A stretch of DNA of 64,000 nt, from contig NZ_MJAJ01000012.1 in the NCBI RefSeq assembly GCF_001746365.1, forward strand, positions 1 through 64,000, given 5' to 3'. The position numbers were made by a program, and so were the translations under genes. Positions 1 through 8,281 of this stretch are shown here, one piece after another. Position 1 is the stretch's first letter. Each line of letters begins with the position of its first letter. Source of the stretch: Streptomyces sp. LUP30 (GTDB lineage Bacteria; Actinomycetota; Actinomycetes; Streptomycetales; Streptomycetaceae). Under the pieces are notes generated by a model that saw only the letters and a program-made list of their open reading frames with translations, ran no database searches and had not been told where the DNA came from.

Positions 1-31
1 ACTGGTACTAATAGGCCGAGGGCTTGTCCTC
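1..31 (+). rRNA. 23S rRNA, 3' end (partial)
   Basis: The first bases (ctggtactaataggccgag) match the conserved 3' terminus of bacterial 23S rRNA, whose last helix pairs with the 5' end of the molecule. Only the last ~30 nt are inside the window; the exact 3' end is approximate. The 5S gene follows about 90 nt downstream on the same strand, the normal 23S-5S order. Confidence 0.85.
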
Positions 32-118
32 AGTTGCTCGCGTCCACTGTGTTGGTTCTGAAACCACGAACAGCCCCATGCCATGGTCACGGTGTGGTGC
101 GGCTGACAGTTTCATAGT

Positions 119-235
119 GTTTCGGTGGTCATAGCGTGAGGGAAACGCCCGGTTACATTCCGAACCCGGAAGCTAAGCCTTACAGCGCCGATGGTACTGC
201 AGGGGGGACCCTGTGGGAGAGTAGGACACCGCCGA
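119..235 (+). rRNA. rrf: 5S ribosomal RNA
   Basis: About 117 nt beginning gtttcggtggtcatagcg and ending near accgccgaac. It contains the conserved loop with cgaacccggaagctaag and the distal gtgggagagtaggac segment typical of actinobacterial 5S rRNA. It is the last gene of the rRNA operon and is followed directly by a strong terminator. The 3' boundary may be off by a few bases. Confidence 0.93.
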
Positions 236-250
236 ACAAATTTTACGGGA

Positions 251-279
251 AACCCCCGCACCTATGGTGCGGGGGTTTT
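251..279 (+). terminator. rRNA operon terminator
   Basis: Perfect inverted repeat: 253-262 (cccccgcacc) pairs with 266-275 (ggtgcggggg) around a 3-nt loop, with two A-T pairs at the base and a short T run (276-279). It lies just after 5S rRNA, as expected for intrinsic termination of the operon. Confidence 0.85.
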
Positions 280-340
280 CTGCGTTATGCCTCGCTCTGG
301 AAAAAAGGGGCCGTATTCCGGGGTCGTTTAGGGTTCAGGC

Positions 341-985
341 ATGCGCTACGACCTGGTGATCTTCGACAACGACGGTGTCCTCGTGGACAGCGAGCCGATC
401 TCCAACAGGCTCCTGGCCGCCTATCTGACCGAGCTGGGGCATCCGACGTCCTACGAGGACTCGATCCGGGACTACATGGGATCCGCGATGCACCGGATCC
501 ACGATCTGGTCCAGGAGCGCACCGGACAGCGACTGCCGGCGGAGTTCGACGACGTCTTCCACCGGCGGGTGTTCGCGGCCTTCGAACGGGAGCTGGAGCC
601 CGTGCCCGGGGCGGTGGACCTCCTCGCGAAGCTGGCCGCGGACGGTGTGCCGTACTGCGTGGCGTCCTCGGGGAGCCATGAGCGGATCCGGGTGGGGCAT
701 CGGAAGACCGGGCTGGACCGCTGGTTCGGCGAGGACCGGGTCTACAGCTCGCAGGACGTGGGGAAGGGCAAGCCGGCCCCCGATCTGTTCCTGTACGCGG
801 CTGAGCGGATGGGAGCCTCGCCGGAGCGCTGCGTGGTCGTCGAGGACAGTCCGCTGGGGGTGCGGGCGGCTGTAGCGGCGGGAATGGACGTGTACGGGTT
901 CACCGCGATGACGCCTGCCGAGAGGCTGGTGGGGACCACCCAACTCTTCTCGGAGCTGGGGCAGTTGGCTGACCTGCTGGTCTGA
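341..985 (+). CDS. HAD-superfamily hydrolase (beta-phosphoglucomutase/phosphatase-like)
   Basis: 214 residues. The N-terminus carries HAD motif I (FDNDGVLVDSE; nucleophile D9 and acid D11), a helical cap follows, motif III lies in GKGKPAPD and motif IV in VVEDSPLGV. This layout fits subfamily IA enzymes that hydrolyse sugar or other small phosphates in the cytoplasm; the substrate cannot be read from sequence. The ATG at 341 has no clear Shine-Dalgarno, but a TAGGGT hexamer ends 6 nt before it, so a leaderless transcript is likely. It stands alone between the rRNA terminator and a membrane-protein gene. The family call is firm. Confidence 0.9.
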   Translation: MRYDLVIFDNDGVLVDSEPISNRLLAAYLTELGHPTSYEDSIRDYMGSAMHRIHDLVQERTGQRLPAEFDDVFHRRVFAAFERELEPVPGAVDLLAKLAADGVPYCVASSGSHERIRVGHRKTGLDRWFGEDRVYSSQDVGKGKPAPDLFLYAAERMGASPERCVVVEDSPLGVRAAVAAGMDVYGFTAMTPAERLVGTTQLFSELGQLADLLV

Positions 986-1071
986 CGACCGGTACCCCCG
1001 CGGCCTGACATTTGTCATGCATAGCTCCGGACGATCGTTTCTAGTGAGGGTCCCCGCCCGGCGGCGAAGCT

Positions 1072-1788
1072 ATGGGCATGACGACGAACCAGCACAAGAA
1101 GCAGAACGCGTTCGCCCCGCTCATCGTGGACGTGGCGGTGCCGCTCGGGTCGTACTACCTGTTCAGGGACGCGTTCGGGATGAGCACGTTCGCCGCTCTC
1201 GCCTGGAGCAGCGTGGTGCCGGCCGGGCGCACCCTGTGGAGCGCGCTGAGGGAGAGGGCGGTCAACGGACTCGCCGGGCTCATCCTCGTCGTCAACGTGG
1301 TGGGCCTGGTGCTGAGCTTCGTCTCCGGCGACCCGCGGTTGATGCTGGCCAAGGACAGCGGGGTCAGCAGCACCGTCGGGATCGGGATCCTGGTGTCCGT
1401 GGTGCTGGGGCGGCCGATGATGACCGCCGGGCTGAAGCCGTTCCTGGTGAAGAGCGACACGGTCCGCGAGGCGGCCTGGGCACGGCTGGAGAGTGGGGCG
1501 GCGGCCGCGTCGGCGGACTTCCGCAGGCGCGAGCGGGCCTTCTCGCTGGTGTGGGGCGCGGTTCTGCTCGCCGAGTGCGTGGTGCGGATCGTCGGCGCGT
1601 ACACCGTGCCGGTGGACACCATGGTGTGGCTGGGGTCGGTCGTCATGGTGATGGCGATCGGACTGGGCATCGTGGTCGGCGGGGCGCTGGGCGCCGGTCC
1701 GATGGAGGCGATGGTCTCCGCCGAGGCGAAGGCCGGGGAGCCGGTGGAGGCCGAGTCCGAGGTGCTGGAGGTCGCCCTCGCCCGGTGA
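1072..1788 (+). CDS. VC0807-type integral membrane protein
   Basis: 238 residues with several hydrophobic segments (about 15-35, 63-85, 100-120, 165-185 and 195-218) and a charged C-terminal tail rich in Glu and Ala. It resembles the uncharacterised VC0807-type membrane family. No catalytic motif is visible and no function is assigned. A second in-frame ATG at 1078 is also possible; the purine-rich ggcggcgaag ahead of 1072 is a weak ribosome binding site. It sits upstream of a transporter in the same orientation. Confidence 0.75.
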   Translation: MGMTTNQHKKQNAFAPLIVDVAVPLGSYYLFRDAFGMSTFAALAWSSVVPAGRTLWSALRERAVNGLAGLILVVNVVGLVLSFVSGDPRLMLAKDSGVSSTVGIGILVSVVLGRPMMTAGLKPFLVKSDTVREAAWARLESGAAAASADFRRRERAFSLVWGAVLLAECVVRIVGAYTVPVDTMVWLGSVVMVMAIGLGIVVGGALGAGPMEAMVSAEAKAGEPVEAESEVLEVALAR

Positions 1789-1864
1789 CGCCCGACAAAG
1801 CTGAGGAGAACTCATCTTTGGCTGGATCTACCCACGAGTACGCCGGGGCCCTACGCTCGCCGCC

Positions 1865-3106
1865 ATGACAGATGTGCTGCGGCGCGGTAGGGCCTCTTTG
1901 GCGTTCAGCTTCTTCGCGCAGGGGGCCGCGTTCGCTCTGCTGGTGACCCGGATCCCGGCCATCCAAAACCGGTACGGCGTTTCGGACGCGCTGTTGCCCG
2001 TCTTCCTCGCGGCCGTGCCCGTGCTGGCCGGGGTGGGGAGCGTGACGACCGAGCAACTGGTGAAGCGGGTACCGCCCAGTCTGCTGCTGCGCTGGTCCCA
2101 GCCGGTGGTGCTGCTGGCCCTGGTGGGGGTCGGGGCCGGACGCGGGATGGTGGAGCTGGGAGTCGCCCTGGCGGTGTTCGGGCTGGCCGTGGGGGCGCTG
2201 GACGCCTCGATGAACATGCTCGGGGTGAGTCTGCAGCGAGCGTACGGGCGCAGCATCATGCTCAGTTTCCATGCCGTGTACAGCCTGGGCGGCATCGTGG
2301 GGGCCTCGCTGGCGTGGGTGGGGGCGCACTGGCATCTCGCGCTGTGGGTGTCGTATCTGCCGGTGGTGGCGGTCCTGCTGCCGGCCGCCGCGGTGGGGAG
2401 CCGTTGGTACGTCGACGGTGACGGGGGCACCGGGGCCGGGGCCGGCGGGGGCGGGGGAGAGGGAGAGGAGACGGGGAGCGGCGGCTCGGGTGTCGTCTTC
2501 AAGATGTTGCTGCCGCTGTGCCTGGTGATGACCTTCGCGTACATCGGGGACTCGACGGTCTCCAACTGGAGCGCGAAGTATCTGCAGGACGTGCTGGGGA
2601 GTTCGGAGCAGCTGGCGACCGTCCCGTTCAACGTGTACATGGTGACCACGCTGCTCGGGCGGGCCATCGGCGACTTCGGGGTGCGGAGGTTCGGGGCGGC
2701 GGCCGTGGTGCGGGTGGGGGCGCTGGTGGCTGCGGGCGGGTTCGCGGTGGTGGCGGGCGCGCCGGGGGCGTGGGTGGGGATGCTGGGGTTCACGCTCGTG
2801 GGGCTGGGGCTGTGTGTGCTGGTGCCGCAGACGTTCGCGGCGGCGGGCCGGTTGTTCCCGGGGGCCTCGGATGCGGCGATCGCTCGGCTGAACATCTTCA
2901 ACTACGTCGGGTTCCTGGTCGGTTCGCCGTTGGTGGGGGCGCTGGGGGACGCGTGGAGCTATCGGGGGGCGATGGTGGTGCCGATGGTGTTGGTGCTGGT
3001 GACGTTGGTGTACGCCCGGTCGTTCGCCGCTCAACCGGACCGATACGGTGGCGGGCATGAGCGGCCGCGCACAGCTGATGTGGGACGAGGCAGTAACGGG
3101 CTATGA
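1865..3106 (+). CDS. MFS transporter (YbjJ-like)
   Basis: 413 residues, about 12 predicted membrane spans in two halves separated by a Gly-rich loop near residues 180-205. The start (FSFFAQGAAFALLVTRIPAIQ) resembles YbjJ-type major facilitator proteins, whose substrates are mostly unknown. There is no Shine-Dalgarno, but TACGCT ends 7 nt before the ATG, suggesting a leaderless mRNA. Its 3' end overlaps the acuC start by about 50 bp, so the two are probably co-transcribed, although the C-terminal ~15 residues may be non-structural. Confidence 0.85.
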   Translation: MTDVLRRGRASLAFSFFAQGAAFALLVTRIPAIQNRYGVSDALLPVFLAAVPVLAGVGSVTTEQLVKRVPPSLLLRWSQPVVLLALVGVGAGRGMVELGVALAVFGLAVGALDASMNMLGVSLQRAYGRSIMLSFHAVYSLGGIVGASLAWVGAHWHLALWVSYLPVVAVLLPAAAVGSRWYVDGDGGTGAGAGGGGGEGEETGSGGSGVVFKMLLPLCLVMTFAYIGDSTVSNWSAKYLQDVLGSSEQLATVPFNVYMVTTLLGRAIGDFGVRRFGAAAVVRVGALVAAGGFAVVAGAPGAWVGMLGFTLVGLGLCVLVPQTFAAAGRLFPGASDAAIARLNIFNYVGFLVGSPLVGALGDAWSYRGAMVVPMVLVLVTLVYARSFAAQPDRYGGGHERPRTADVGRGSNGL

Positions 3107-4229
3107 CTTCGGGCCCGAGCATCCGATGGATCCGGTCAGGCTGGATCTGACCCGGAGGCTCGTGGGCGCCCTGGGGCTCGACCGGGCGCTGGACGTCGTC
3201 GCGGCGAAGCCCGCCGGGGAGTCGACGCTGCGGCTCGTGCACCGGGAGGACTACGTCGAGGCCGTGAAGGCGGCGTCGGCGGATCCGGGGTCGGCCGACC
3301 AGGCGTACGGGCTGGGGACGATGGACGATCCGGCATTCGCGGGGATGCACGAGGTGTCCGCTCTGATCGCCGGGCTGTCGGTGGGCGCGGCGGAGTCCGT
3401 GTGGCGTGGGGACGTGCTCCACGCGGTGAACTTCTCGGGCGGGCTGCACCACGCGATGCCGGGTGGTGCGTCGGGGTTCTGCGTCTACAACGACGCCTCA
3501 CTGGCGATCGCCCGGTTGCTGGAGCTGGGTGCCGAGCGGGTCGCGTACGTGGACGTGGACGTGCATCACGGGGACGGGGTGCAGGCGGCGTTCTGGGACG
3601 ATCCGCGGGTGCTGACGATCTCGTTGCATGAGCATCCTCGGACGCTGTTCCCGCAGACCGGTTGGCCGGAGGAGACGGGCGGGGACGCGGCGCAGGGGTC
3701 GGCGGTGAACGTCGCGCTGCCGGCGGGGACCGGGGACGCGGGGTGGCTGCGGGCGTTCCACTCGGTGGTGCCGGAGCTGATCGCCGATTTCCGGCCGGAC
3801 GTGCTGGTGTCGCAGCACGGGGCCGACACGCATTTCGAGGATCCGCTGGCTCATCTCGCGGTGTCCCTCGACGCGCAGCGGGCTGTGCAGGTGGCCTGCC
3901 ACGAGCTGGCGCACGAGTACGCCGGGGGGAAGTGGGTCGCGCTGGGCGGGGGCGGCTACGCGGTGGTGGAGGTGGTGCCGCGGTCCTGGGCGCATCTGGT
4001 GGCGGTGGCGGCGGGTACGCCGGTCGCGCCGGAGACGGTGATCCCGGAGGGATGGCGGCAGGAGGTCTTCGCTCGTACGCGGCAGTTGGGGCCGATGCGG
4101 ATGACCGACGGGCGGTGGCCGGTGCGGTGGGCGGAATGGGAGGCCGGGTACGACCCGGCCGACCGGCTGGACCAGGCCGTGCTGGCCACGCGGCGGGCGG
4201 TGTTCCCCCTGCGGGGGCTGCTGGCGTAG
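3057..4229 (+). CDS. acuC: Acetoin utilization protein AcuC (class I/II histone-deacetylase family)
   Basis: 390 residues from the ATG at 3057; an in-frame GTG at 3048 would add three residues. HDAC-fold hallmarks are present: the His pair of LHHAMPGG (H131/H132) and zinc ligands in VDVDVHHGDG (D168, H170). Family members deacetylate protein lysines; in Bacillus AcuC acts on acetyl-CoA synthetase, so a role in controlling acetate or acetoin metabolism is likely but inferred. TACGGT ends 7 nt before the ATG, inside the upstream MFS gene, so an internal leaderless promoter is possible as well as read-through. Confidence 0.88.
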   Translation: MSGRAQLMWDEAVTGYDFGPEHPMDPVRLDLTRRLVGALGLDRALDVVAAKPAGESTLRLVHREDYVEAVKAASADPGSADQAYGLGTMDDPAFAGMHEVSALIAGLSVGAAESVWRGDVLHAVNFSGGLHHAMPGGASGFCVYNDASLAIARLLELGAERVAYVDVDVHHGDGVQAAFWDDPRVLTISLHEHPRTLFPQTGWPEETGGDAAQGSAVNVALPAGTGDAGWLRAFHSVVPELIADFRPDVLVSQHGADTHFEDPLAHLAVSLDAQRAVQVACHELAHEYAGGKWVALGGGGYAVVEVVPRSWAHLVAVAAGTPVAPETVIPEGWRQEVFARTRQLGPMRMTDGRWPVRWAEWEAGYDPADRLDQAVLATRRAVFPLRGLLA

Positions 4230-4304
4230 GAGTGCTTACGCCAACCGTGCGGTGTCGGCCCTGTTCGGGCCCCTGGCCCGCCCTTCGTCCGTCAGCATCG
4301 CTCC

Positions 4305-5120
4305 GTGTGGAGTACCGCGGCCCTTCGGGCGCATCTGCTTGCTGCGGGGCTGGCCGGGGTGGTGGCCACCACCCGGGAGGAGAGCCTGCGGAGCTACCGG
4401 CTCTTCGTCGCTCGGGACCCGCGGGTGCTGCTCGGGCTTGATCCCGAACGGAGTTGGGGACAGCGGGAACTGCTCGCGTTGATGGCGGACAGGTGCGGGG
4501 TTTCGGCCGATCCGGAATGCGTCTCGGGGCATGATGTGATCGATCCGGAACGGACGCTGGCCGCCCTGGACGCTTTCGCGGATCGACTCGCCTCGGTAGC
4601 CCAGCGTGGCGCCCGCGTGCTCCTCGGCACCGGGCACCCGCATCGGCTGCTGGGGTTCTACGCCGCTCTCGCGGACGCTTTGTCGACGGCGGGATGTGAT
4701 GTCCTCACCCCGGCGCAGGGTCACTGTGTCGACATAACGACCCGGTTCGGTCTACGCACCCACCGCCTCGCGTACGTACGGGGCGTCGCTGTCGTCCGGG
4801 AGGCCGGTGCCGAACGCGCCGGTTGTGCGACCGGTGTGCACAGCCATTCCCCGCTGCCGGTTCGGGTGGCGCTCGCGGCGGCGGCGGACGACGGCGGACG
4901 GCTCCCGGACCTCGTGATCGGCGACCACGGGTGGGTCTGCGGGGCAGGTCAGCTGGGGTTCGACGCCATCGGGCTGGCTGACACCGACGACCCCGCGCCC
5001 TTCGTCGCGGAGGCGGAGGGGACCGTCTCCGTGGTCGTTCCACTTGATGACGCCGTGCGATCCGCTTACTACAGGCCGCTGACCCGCTACGTACTCAATC
5101 GAGCGTGTCTGTCACAGTAG
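4305..5120 (+). CDS. Phosphatase-family protein (Streptomyces conserved)
   Basis: 271 residues. It resembles the actinobacterial 'phosphatase' family found beside bldC-like genes in Streptomyces. Visible features are a conserved LLGTGHPHRLLGFY segment around residues 105-118, a GVHSHSPLPVRVA segment, and a PDLVIGDHGWVCGAGQ segment; no classical HAD or PTP motif is present. The GTG start at 4305 lacks a Shine-Dalgarno. It lies 75 nt after acuC on the same strand. The catalytic assignment is from family memory only. Confidence 0.7.
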   Translation: MWSTAALRAHLLAAGLAGVVATTREESLRSYRLFVARDPRVLLGLDPERSWGQRELLALMADRCGVSADPECVSGHDVIDPERTLAALDAFADRLASVAQRGARVLLGTGHPHRLLGFYAALADALSTAGCDVLTPAQGHCVDITTRFGLRTHRLAYVRGVAVVREAGAERAGCATGVHSHSPLPVRVALAAAADDGGRLPDLVIGDHGWVCGAGQLGFDAIGLADTDDPAPFVAEAEGTVSVVVPLDDAVRSAYYRPLTRYVLNRACLSQ

Positions 5121-5254
5121 GCCGCTGATGGGTGCACCTCTTCCCCACTCGCATCACCCGCCCCTACATTGGGGAGTGAGCACGCAGCGACGAAGAGTCA
5201 CCGGAAGGGGAAGCCGGTGGCCGTCGAGTCGAGTGCGGAAGGTTCAGGTGTGTC

Positions 5255-5467
5255 ATGGCTGCAGCTGGCGAGAGGCCTCTGAACGAGGTTCAGTTCCTTA
5301 CCGTGGCGGAAGTCGCCTCGGTGATGCGAGTGTCGAAGATGACCGTGTACCGACTGGTGCACAGCGGTCATCTGCCCGCGATCCGGGTGGGGCGGTCCTT
5401 CCGCGTCCCCGAGCAAGCGGTTCACGAGTACCTCCGCGAGAGCTATGTGGGGGTGGAAACCGCCTGA
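5255..5467 (+). CDS. BldC-like excisionase-family helix-turn-helix protein
   Basis: 70 residues, almost entirely one MerR/excisionase-type helix-turn-helix: FLTVAEVASVMRVSKMTVYR followed by a wing containing GRSFRVPEQAVHEYL. It is a close relative in size and layout of BldC, the Streptomyces developmental regulator that binds tandem direct repeats cooperatively. It sits a few kb from bldN, which hints at a developmental role, but it is not certain that this gene is BldC itself; most streptomycetes carry several paralogues. A hairpin terminator follows at 5503-5537. Confidence 0.85.
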   Translation: MAAAGERPLNEVQFLTVAEVASVMRVSKMTVYRLVHSGHLPAIRVGRSFRVPEQAVHEYLRESYVGVETA

Positions 5468-5502
5468 CGGCCGGGCCTGTCCGCAGGGCAGGCCGCAGGG
5501 CG

Positions 5503-5537
5503 GAGGGGTCCGGCCGCAGGGCCGTCCCGGACCCCTC
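5503..5537 (+). terminator. Rho-independent-type hairpin
   Basis: 5503-5513 (gaggggtccgg) pairs perfectly with 5527-5537 (ccggacccctc), an 11-bp stem with a 13-nt loop, 36 nt after the stop of the BldC-like gene. No T run follows, as is common in Streptomyces. Confidence 0.6.
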
Positions 5538-5548
5538 GAGCCCCTCGA

Positions 5549-5578
5549 TTACGACCTCAGCGCTGAGGCGGGTAGGCT
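5549..5578 (+). promoter_or_regulatory. Predicted promoter with a palindromic spacer
   Basis: A TTACGA -35-like hexamer (5549-5554) and TAGGCT -10-like hexamer (5573-5578) are 18 bp apart. The spacer begins with a perfect 14-bp palindrome, CCTCAGCGCTGAGG (5555-5568). The 32-residue ribosomal-type gene starts about 69 nt downstream of the -10. The palindrome is positioned like a repressor operator; no regulator is known to me for it. Confidence 0.45.
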
Positions 5579-5646
5579 AGCCCCTCGTAGGTCGTATGGG
5601 CCCATGGCGCCCAGCACCGAGTGATGAGAAGTGAGCGAGGGTAGTC

Positions 5647-5745
5647 GTGGGCTCTGTTATCAAGAAGCGGCGCAAGCGGATGGCCAAGAAGAAGCACCGC
5701 AAGCTGCTCAAGCGCACGCGCGTTCAGCGTCGCAACAAGAAGTAA
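5647..5745 (+). CDS. Small basic ribosome-associated protein (AURKAIP1/COX24-domain, bTHX type), 32 aa
   Basis: A 32-residue GTG-initiated gene beginning [19 protein letters not shown] and ending RRNKK; 20 of 32 residues are Lys or Arg. It matches the tiny AURKAIP1/COX24-domain proteins of actinobacteria that bind the 30S subunit near the decoding region. The ribosome binding site is agcgaggg, 7 nt upstream. It lies between a predicted promoter (5549-5578) and a strong terminator (5789-5826), so it is likely monocistronic. It is easy to miss because of its length. Confidence 0.9.
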   Translation: MGSVIKKRRKRMAKKKHRKLLKRTRVQRRNKK

Positions 5746-5788
5746 GCGAACGTACTTACTTCTTCGCGACGCGAGCCGCGTAGGCGTC

Positions 5789-5826
5789 GTGTGGCCCCCC
5801 ACCGTGTTATCGGTGGGGGGCCACAC
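5789..5826 (+). terminator. Strong intrinsic terminator
   Basis: Perfect 16-bp stem: 5789-5804 (gtgtggccccccaccg) with 5811-5826 (cggtggggggccacac), loop tgttat. It lies 43 nt after the stop of the 32-residue gene. Confidence 0.85.
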
Positions 5827-6032
5827 GCATGTCCGGGCCGTGTGCGCTCGGCTGAACGCCGTGCGTATGCCTGGACGTGCATCGTGGCTGATCCCGTCGT
5901 ACGACCGACGGTTCCCGTCACTCAGGGCATCGGCGGTCACCACAGCGCAATATCGACCCGCTAAGTTGGCCCGCAGACGGGGAACGCGGCAGGGTATCCA
6001 GGCGGTTCCAGGACGGAAGGAAGGCGCTGATC

Positions 6033-7106
6033 TTGGGAAAGGTCGTGCTCGTTACCGGAGTGGCCCGTCAACTCGGGGGTCGGTTCGTACGACGGATCCA
6101 GCGTGACCCACAGGTCGACCGGGTCGTCGCCGTGGACGCCGTGCCCCCCGAGCACCATCTGGGCGGCGCCGACTTCATCCAGGCGGACATCCGTCAGCCG
6201 ACGATCGCGCGGGTGCTCGCCGAGACCGGCGCCGACACGGTCGTCCATTTGGACGTGACGGGCACCGCGTTGGGCAGCGGCAGCCGGACCACGGTCAAGG
6301 AGACCAACGTCATCGGCACCATGCAGCTGCTCGGCGCATGCCAGAAGTCGCCGAACGTGAAGCGGCTGGTCGTCAAGTCCAGCACCAACGTCTACGGGTC
6401 CGCGCCGCGTGATCCCGCCGTGTTCACCGAGACCACCTCCGCCAAGTCGCTGCCCAGTGGGGGCTTCGCCAAGGACGCCGTCGAGGTGGAGGGCTATGTG
6501 CGCGGGTTCGCCCGGCGGCGGCCCGATGTCGCCGTGTGCGTGCTGCGGTTCGCCAACATCCTCGGGCCCACCGCCGAGACGCCCCTCGCCGCGTACTTCT
6601 CGCTGCCCGTGCTGCCCACCGTGTTCGGTTACGACCCGCGGCTGCAGTTCGTGCACGAGGACGACGTCATCGAGGTGCTGAGGATCGGCTCGCACGAACC
6701 GGAGCGGGGCACGCTCAACAGCGGCACGTTCAACATCGCCGGGGACGGGGTGCTGTTGCTGTCGCAGTGCTCGCGGCGGCTCGGGCGGCCCACCGTGCCG
6801 CTGCTGCTGCCCGCCGTCACCTGGGCGGGCTCCTTGGTGCGTACGCTGGGCATGACGGACTTCTCGCCCGAGCAGATCCGGCTGCTCACCCATGGCCGGG
6901 TCGTGTCGACGGTCCAGATGCGCGAGACGCTGGGGTTCCTGCCGCGCTACACCACGGCAGGGGCGTTCGAGGACTTCGCGCGCAGCCACGGGCCCGGGCT
7001 GCTGCCGCCCGAGGCCGTCGCCGGGGCCGTCGACCGGATCGCCGCGCTGCCGCTGCCGGGCGGCGGCCACGCCCCGGCCCACCCCCCGACGCCGAGCGCC
7101 AACTGA
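6033..7106 (+). CDS. NAD(P)-dependent epimerase/dehydratase (extended SDR)
   Basis: 357 residues. The N-terminus has a Rossmann segment VLVTGVARQLGGRFVRR, a G-x-x-x-x-x-G variant of the extended SDR dinucleotide motif, followed by DTVVHLDVTGT, KSSTNVYG and FANILGP, all positioned as in sugar-nucleotide epimerases. The canonical catalytic Tyr-x3-Lys is not clearly visible: the equivalent region reads GGFAKDAVEVEGYV. The substrate is unknown and a non-enzymatic role is possible. The TTG start at 6033 has ggaaggaaggcg upstream. It is 14 nt from an acyltransferase gene, so the pair may act on an envelope lipid or glycolipid. Confidence 0.82.
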   Translation: MGKVVLVTGVARQLGGRFVRRIQRDPQVDRVVAVDAVPPEHHLGGADFIQADIRQPTIARVLAETGADTVVHLDVTGTALGSGSRTTVKETNVIGTMQLLGACQKSPNVKRLVVKSSTNVYGSAPRDPAVFTETTSAKSLPSGGFAKDAVEVEGYVRGFARRRPDVAVCVLRFANILGPTAETPLAAYFSLPVLPTVFGYDPRLQFVHEDDVIEVLRIGSHEPERGTLNSGTFNIAGDGVLLLSQCSRRLGRPTVPLLLPAVTWAGSLVRTLGMTDFSPEQIRLLTHGRVVSTVQMRETLGFLPRYTTAGAFEDFARSHGPGLLPPEAVAGAVDRIAALPLPGGGHAPAHPPTPSAN

Positions 7107-7120
7107 GGAGCGCATCAACG

Positions 7121-8191
7121 ATGGCGGACGCCAAGGTCATTCCGTTCGACGACGACCGGTCCCGGGGGAGCGCTGTGACGCGCCCGCCCCGGCGCCGGGG
7201 CGTGGGAGGCCGGCGCAAGAACGGCGAGCCCGCGCCGGTCCGGGAGATCGGCGAGGTCGGGGAGGTCCAGCCCCTGCCCACCAGGGCGGCGGGGCAGGAT
7301 GATGTTCTTGTGACGGGTGAGGATCAGGGCCGCCGTGAGGACGGTGGCGGCGGTGGCCTGGAGCGGCGGATCGCGGGCGGCCTGTCCTTCCTGCGCCGGC
7401 GCCTCACGGGCGACTACGAGGTCGACGACTTCGGCTACGACGAGGAGCTGACCGACCAGGTCCTGATGTCCCTGCTGCGGCCGGTGTACGAGAAGTACTT
7501 CCGGGTCGAGGTGAAGGGCGTCGAGAACATCCCGGCCGAGGGCGGCGCGCTGATCGTCGCGAACCACTCCGGAACGCTGCCGCTGGACGGGCTGATGATG
7601 CAGGTCGCCGTCCACGACCACCACCCGGCGGGCCGGCATCTGCGGCTGCTGGCCGCCGACCTCGTCTTCGTGCTGCCGGTGGTCAACGAACTGGCCCGCA
7701 AGCTCGGTCACACCCTCGCCTGCGCCGAGGACGCCGAACGGCTGCTGGGCCAGGGCGAGCTGGTCGGGGTGATGCCGGAGGGCTTCAAGGGCATCGGGAA
7801 GCCGTTCAGCGAGCGGTACAAGCTGCAGCGGTTCGGCCGGGGCGGCTTCGTCTCCACGGCGCTGCGCCAGGGCGCTCCGATCATCCCCTGCTCGATCGTC
7901 GGGGCGGAGGAGATCTACCCGATGATCGGCAACGCCAAGACCCTGGCGCGGGTGCTCGGGTTCCCGTACTTCCCGCTGACGCCGACGTTCCCCTGGCTGG
8001 GCCCGCTGGGTGCGATCCCGCTCCCGACCAAGTGGACGATCCAGTTCGGCGAGCCGATCCCGACGGACGGCTTCCCTCCGGAGGCGGCCGAGGACCCGAT
8101 GCTGATGTTCAACCTGACGGACCAGGTCCGCGAACAGATCCAACACACGCTGTACAAGCTGCTGGTGCAGCGGCGGTCGGTGTTCTTCTGA
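7121..8191 (+). CDS. Lysophospholipid / 1-acylglycerol-phosphate acyltransferase family protein
   Basis: 356 residues. After a charged, probably disordered N-terminus (1-~85), the acyltransferase block contains the catalytic His/Asp segment VANHSGTLPLDGLMM, the substrate-binding MPEGFKGIGKPF and a later IIPCSIVGAEEIYP. It likely transfers an acyl chain to a lysophospholipid at the membrane. The His-to-Asp spacing is longer than the usual H-x4-D, as in the MGAT-like branch. The ATG at 7121 has tgaggagcg upstream; translation probably follows the epimerase 14 nt away. A bidirectional terminator closes the unit. Confidence 0.87.
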   Translation: MADAKVIPFDDDRSRGSAVTRPPRRRGVGGRRKNGEPAPVREIGEVGEVQPLPTRAAGQDDVLVTGEDQGRREDGGGGGLERRIAGGLSFLRRRLTGDYEVDDFGYDEELTDQVLMSLLRPVYEKYFRVEVKGVENIPAEGGALIVANHSGTLPLDGLMMQVAVHDHHPAGRHLRLLAADLVFVLPVVNELARKLGHTLACAEDAERLLGQGELVGVMPEGFKGIGKPFSERYKLQRFGRGGFVSTALRQGAPIIPCSIVGAEEIYPMIGNAKTLARVLGFPYFPLTPTFPWLGPLGAIPLPTKWTIQFGEPIPTDGFPPEAAEDPMLMFNLTDQVREQIQHTLYKLLVQRRSVFF

Positions 8192-8225
8192 GGGCTGTTC
8201 CAGCACTTCTGGGGTGATTCTGACG

Positions 8226-8274
8226 CATGGCGGTGGGGGCGTTCCTCCTCAGGAGGAACGCCCCCACCGCCATG
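8226..8274. terminator. Bidirectional terminator between convergent genes
   Basis: Nearly perfect 49-bp palindrome: 8226-8249 is the exact reverse complement of 8251-8274 (24-bp stem, central C at 8250). It is 34 nt after the acyltransferase stop and 7 nt beyond the rsbN stop on the other strand, so it can serve both. Confidence 0.85.
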
Positions 8275-8281
8275 GAGCTCG

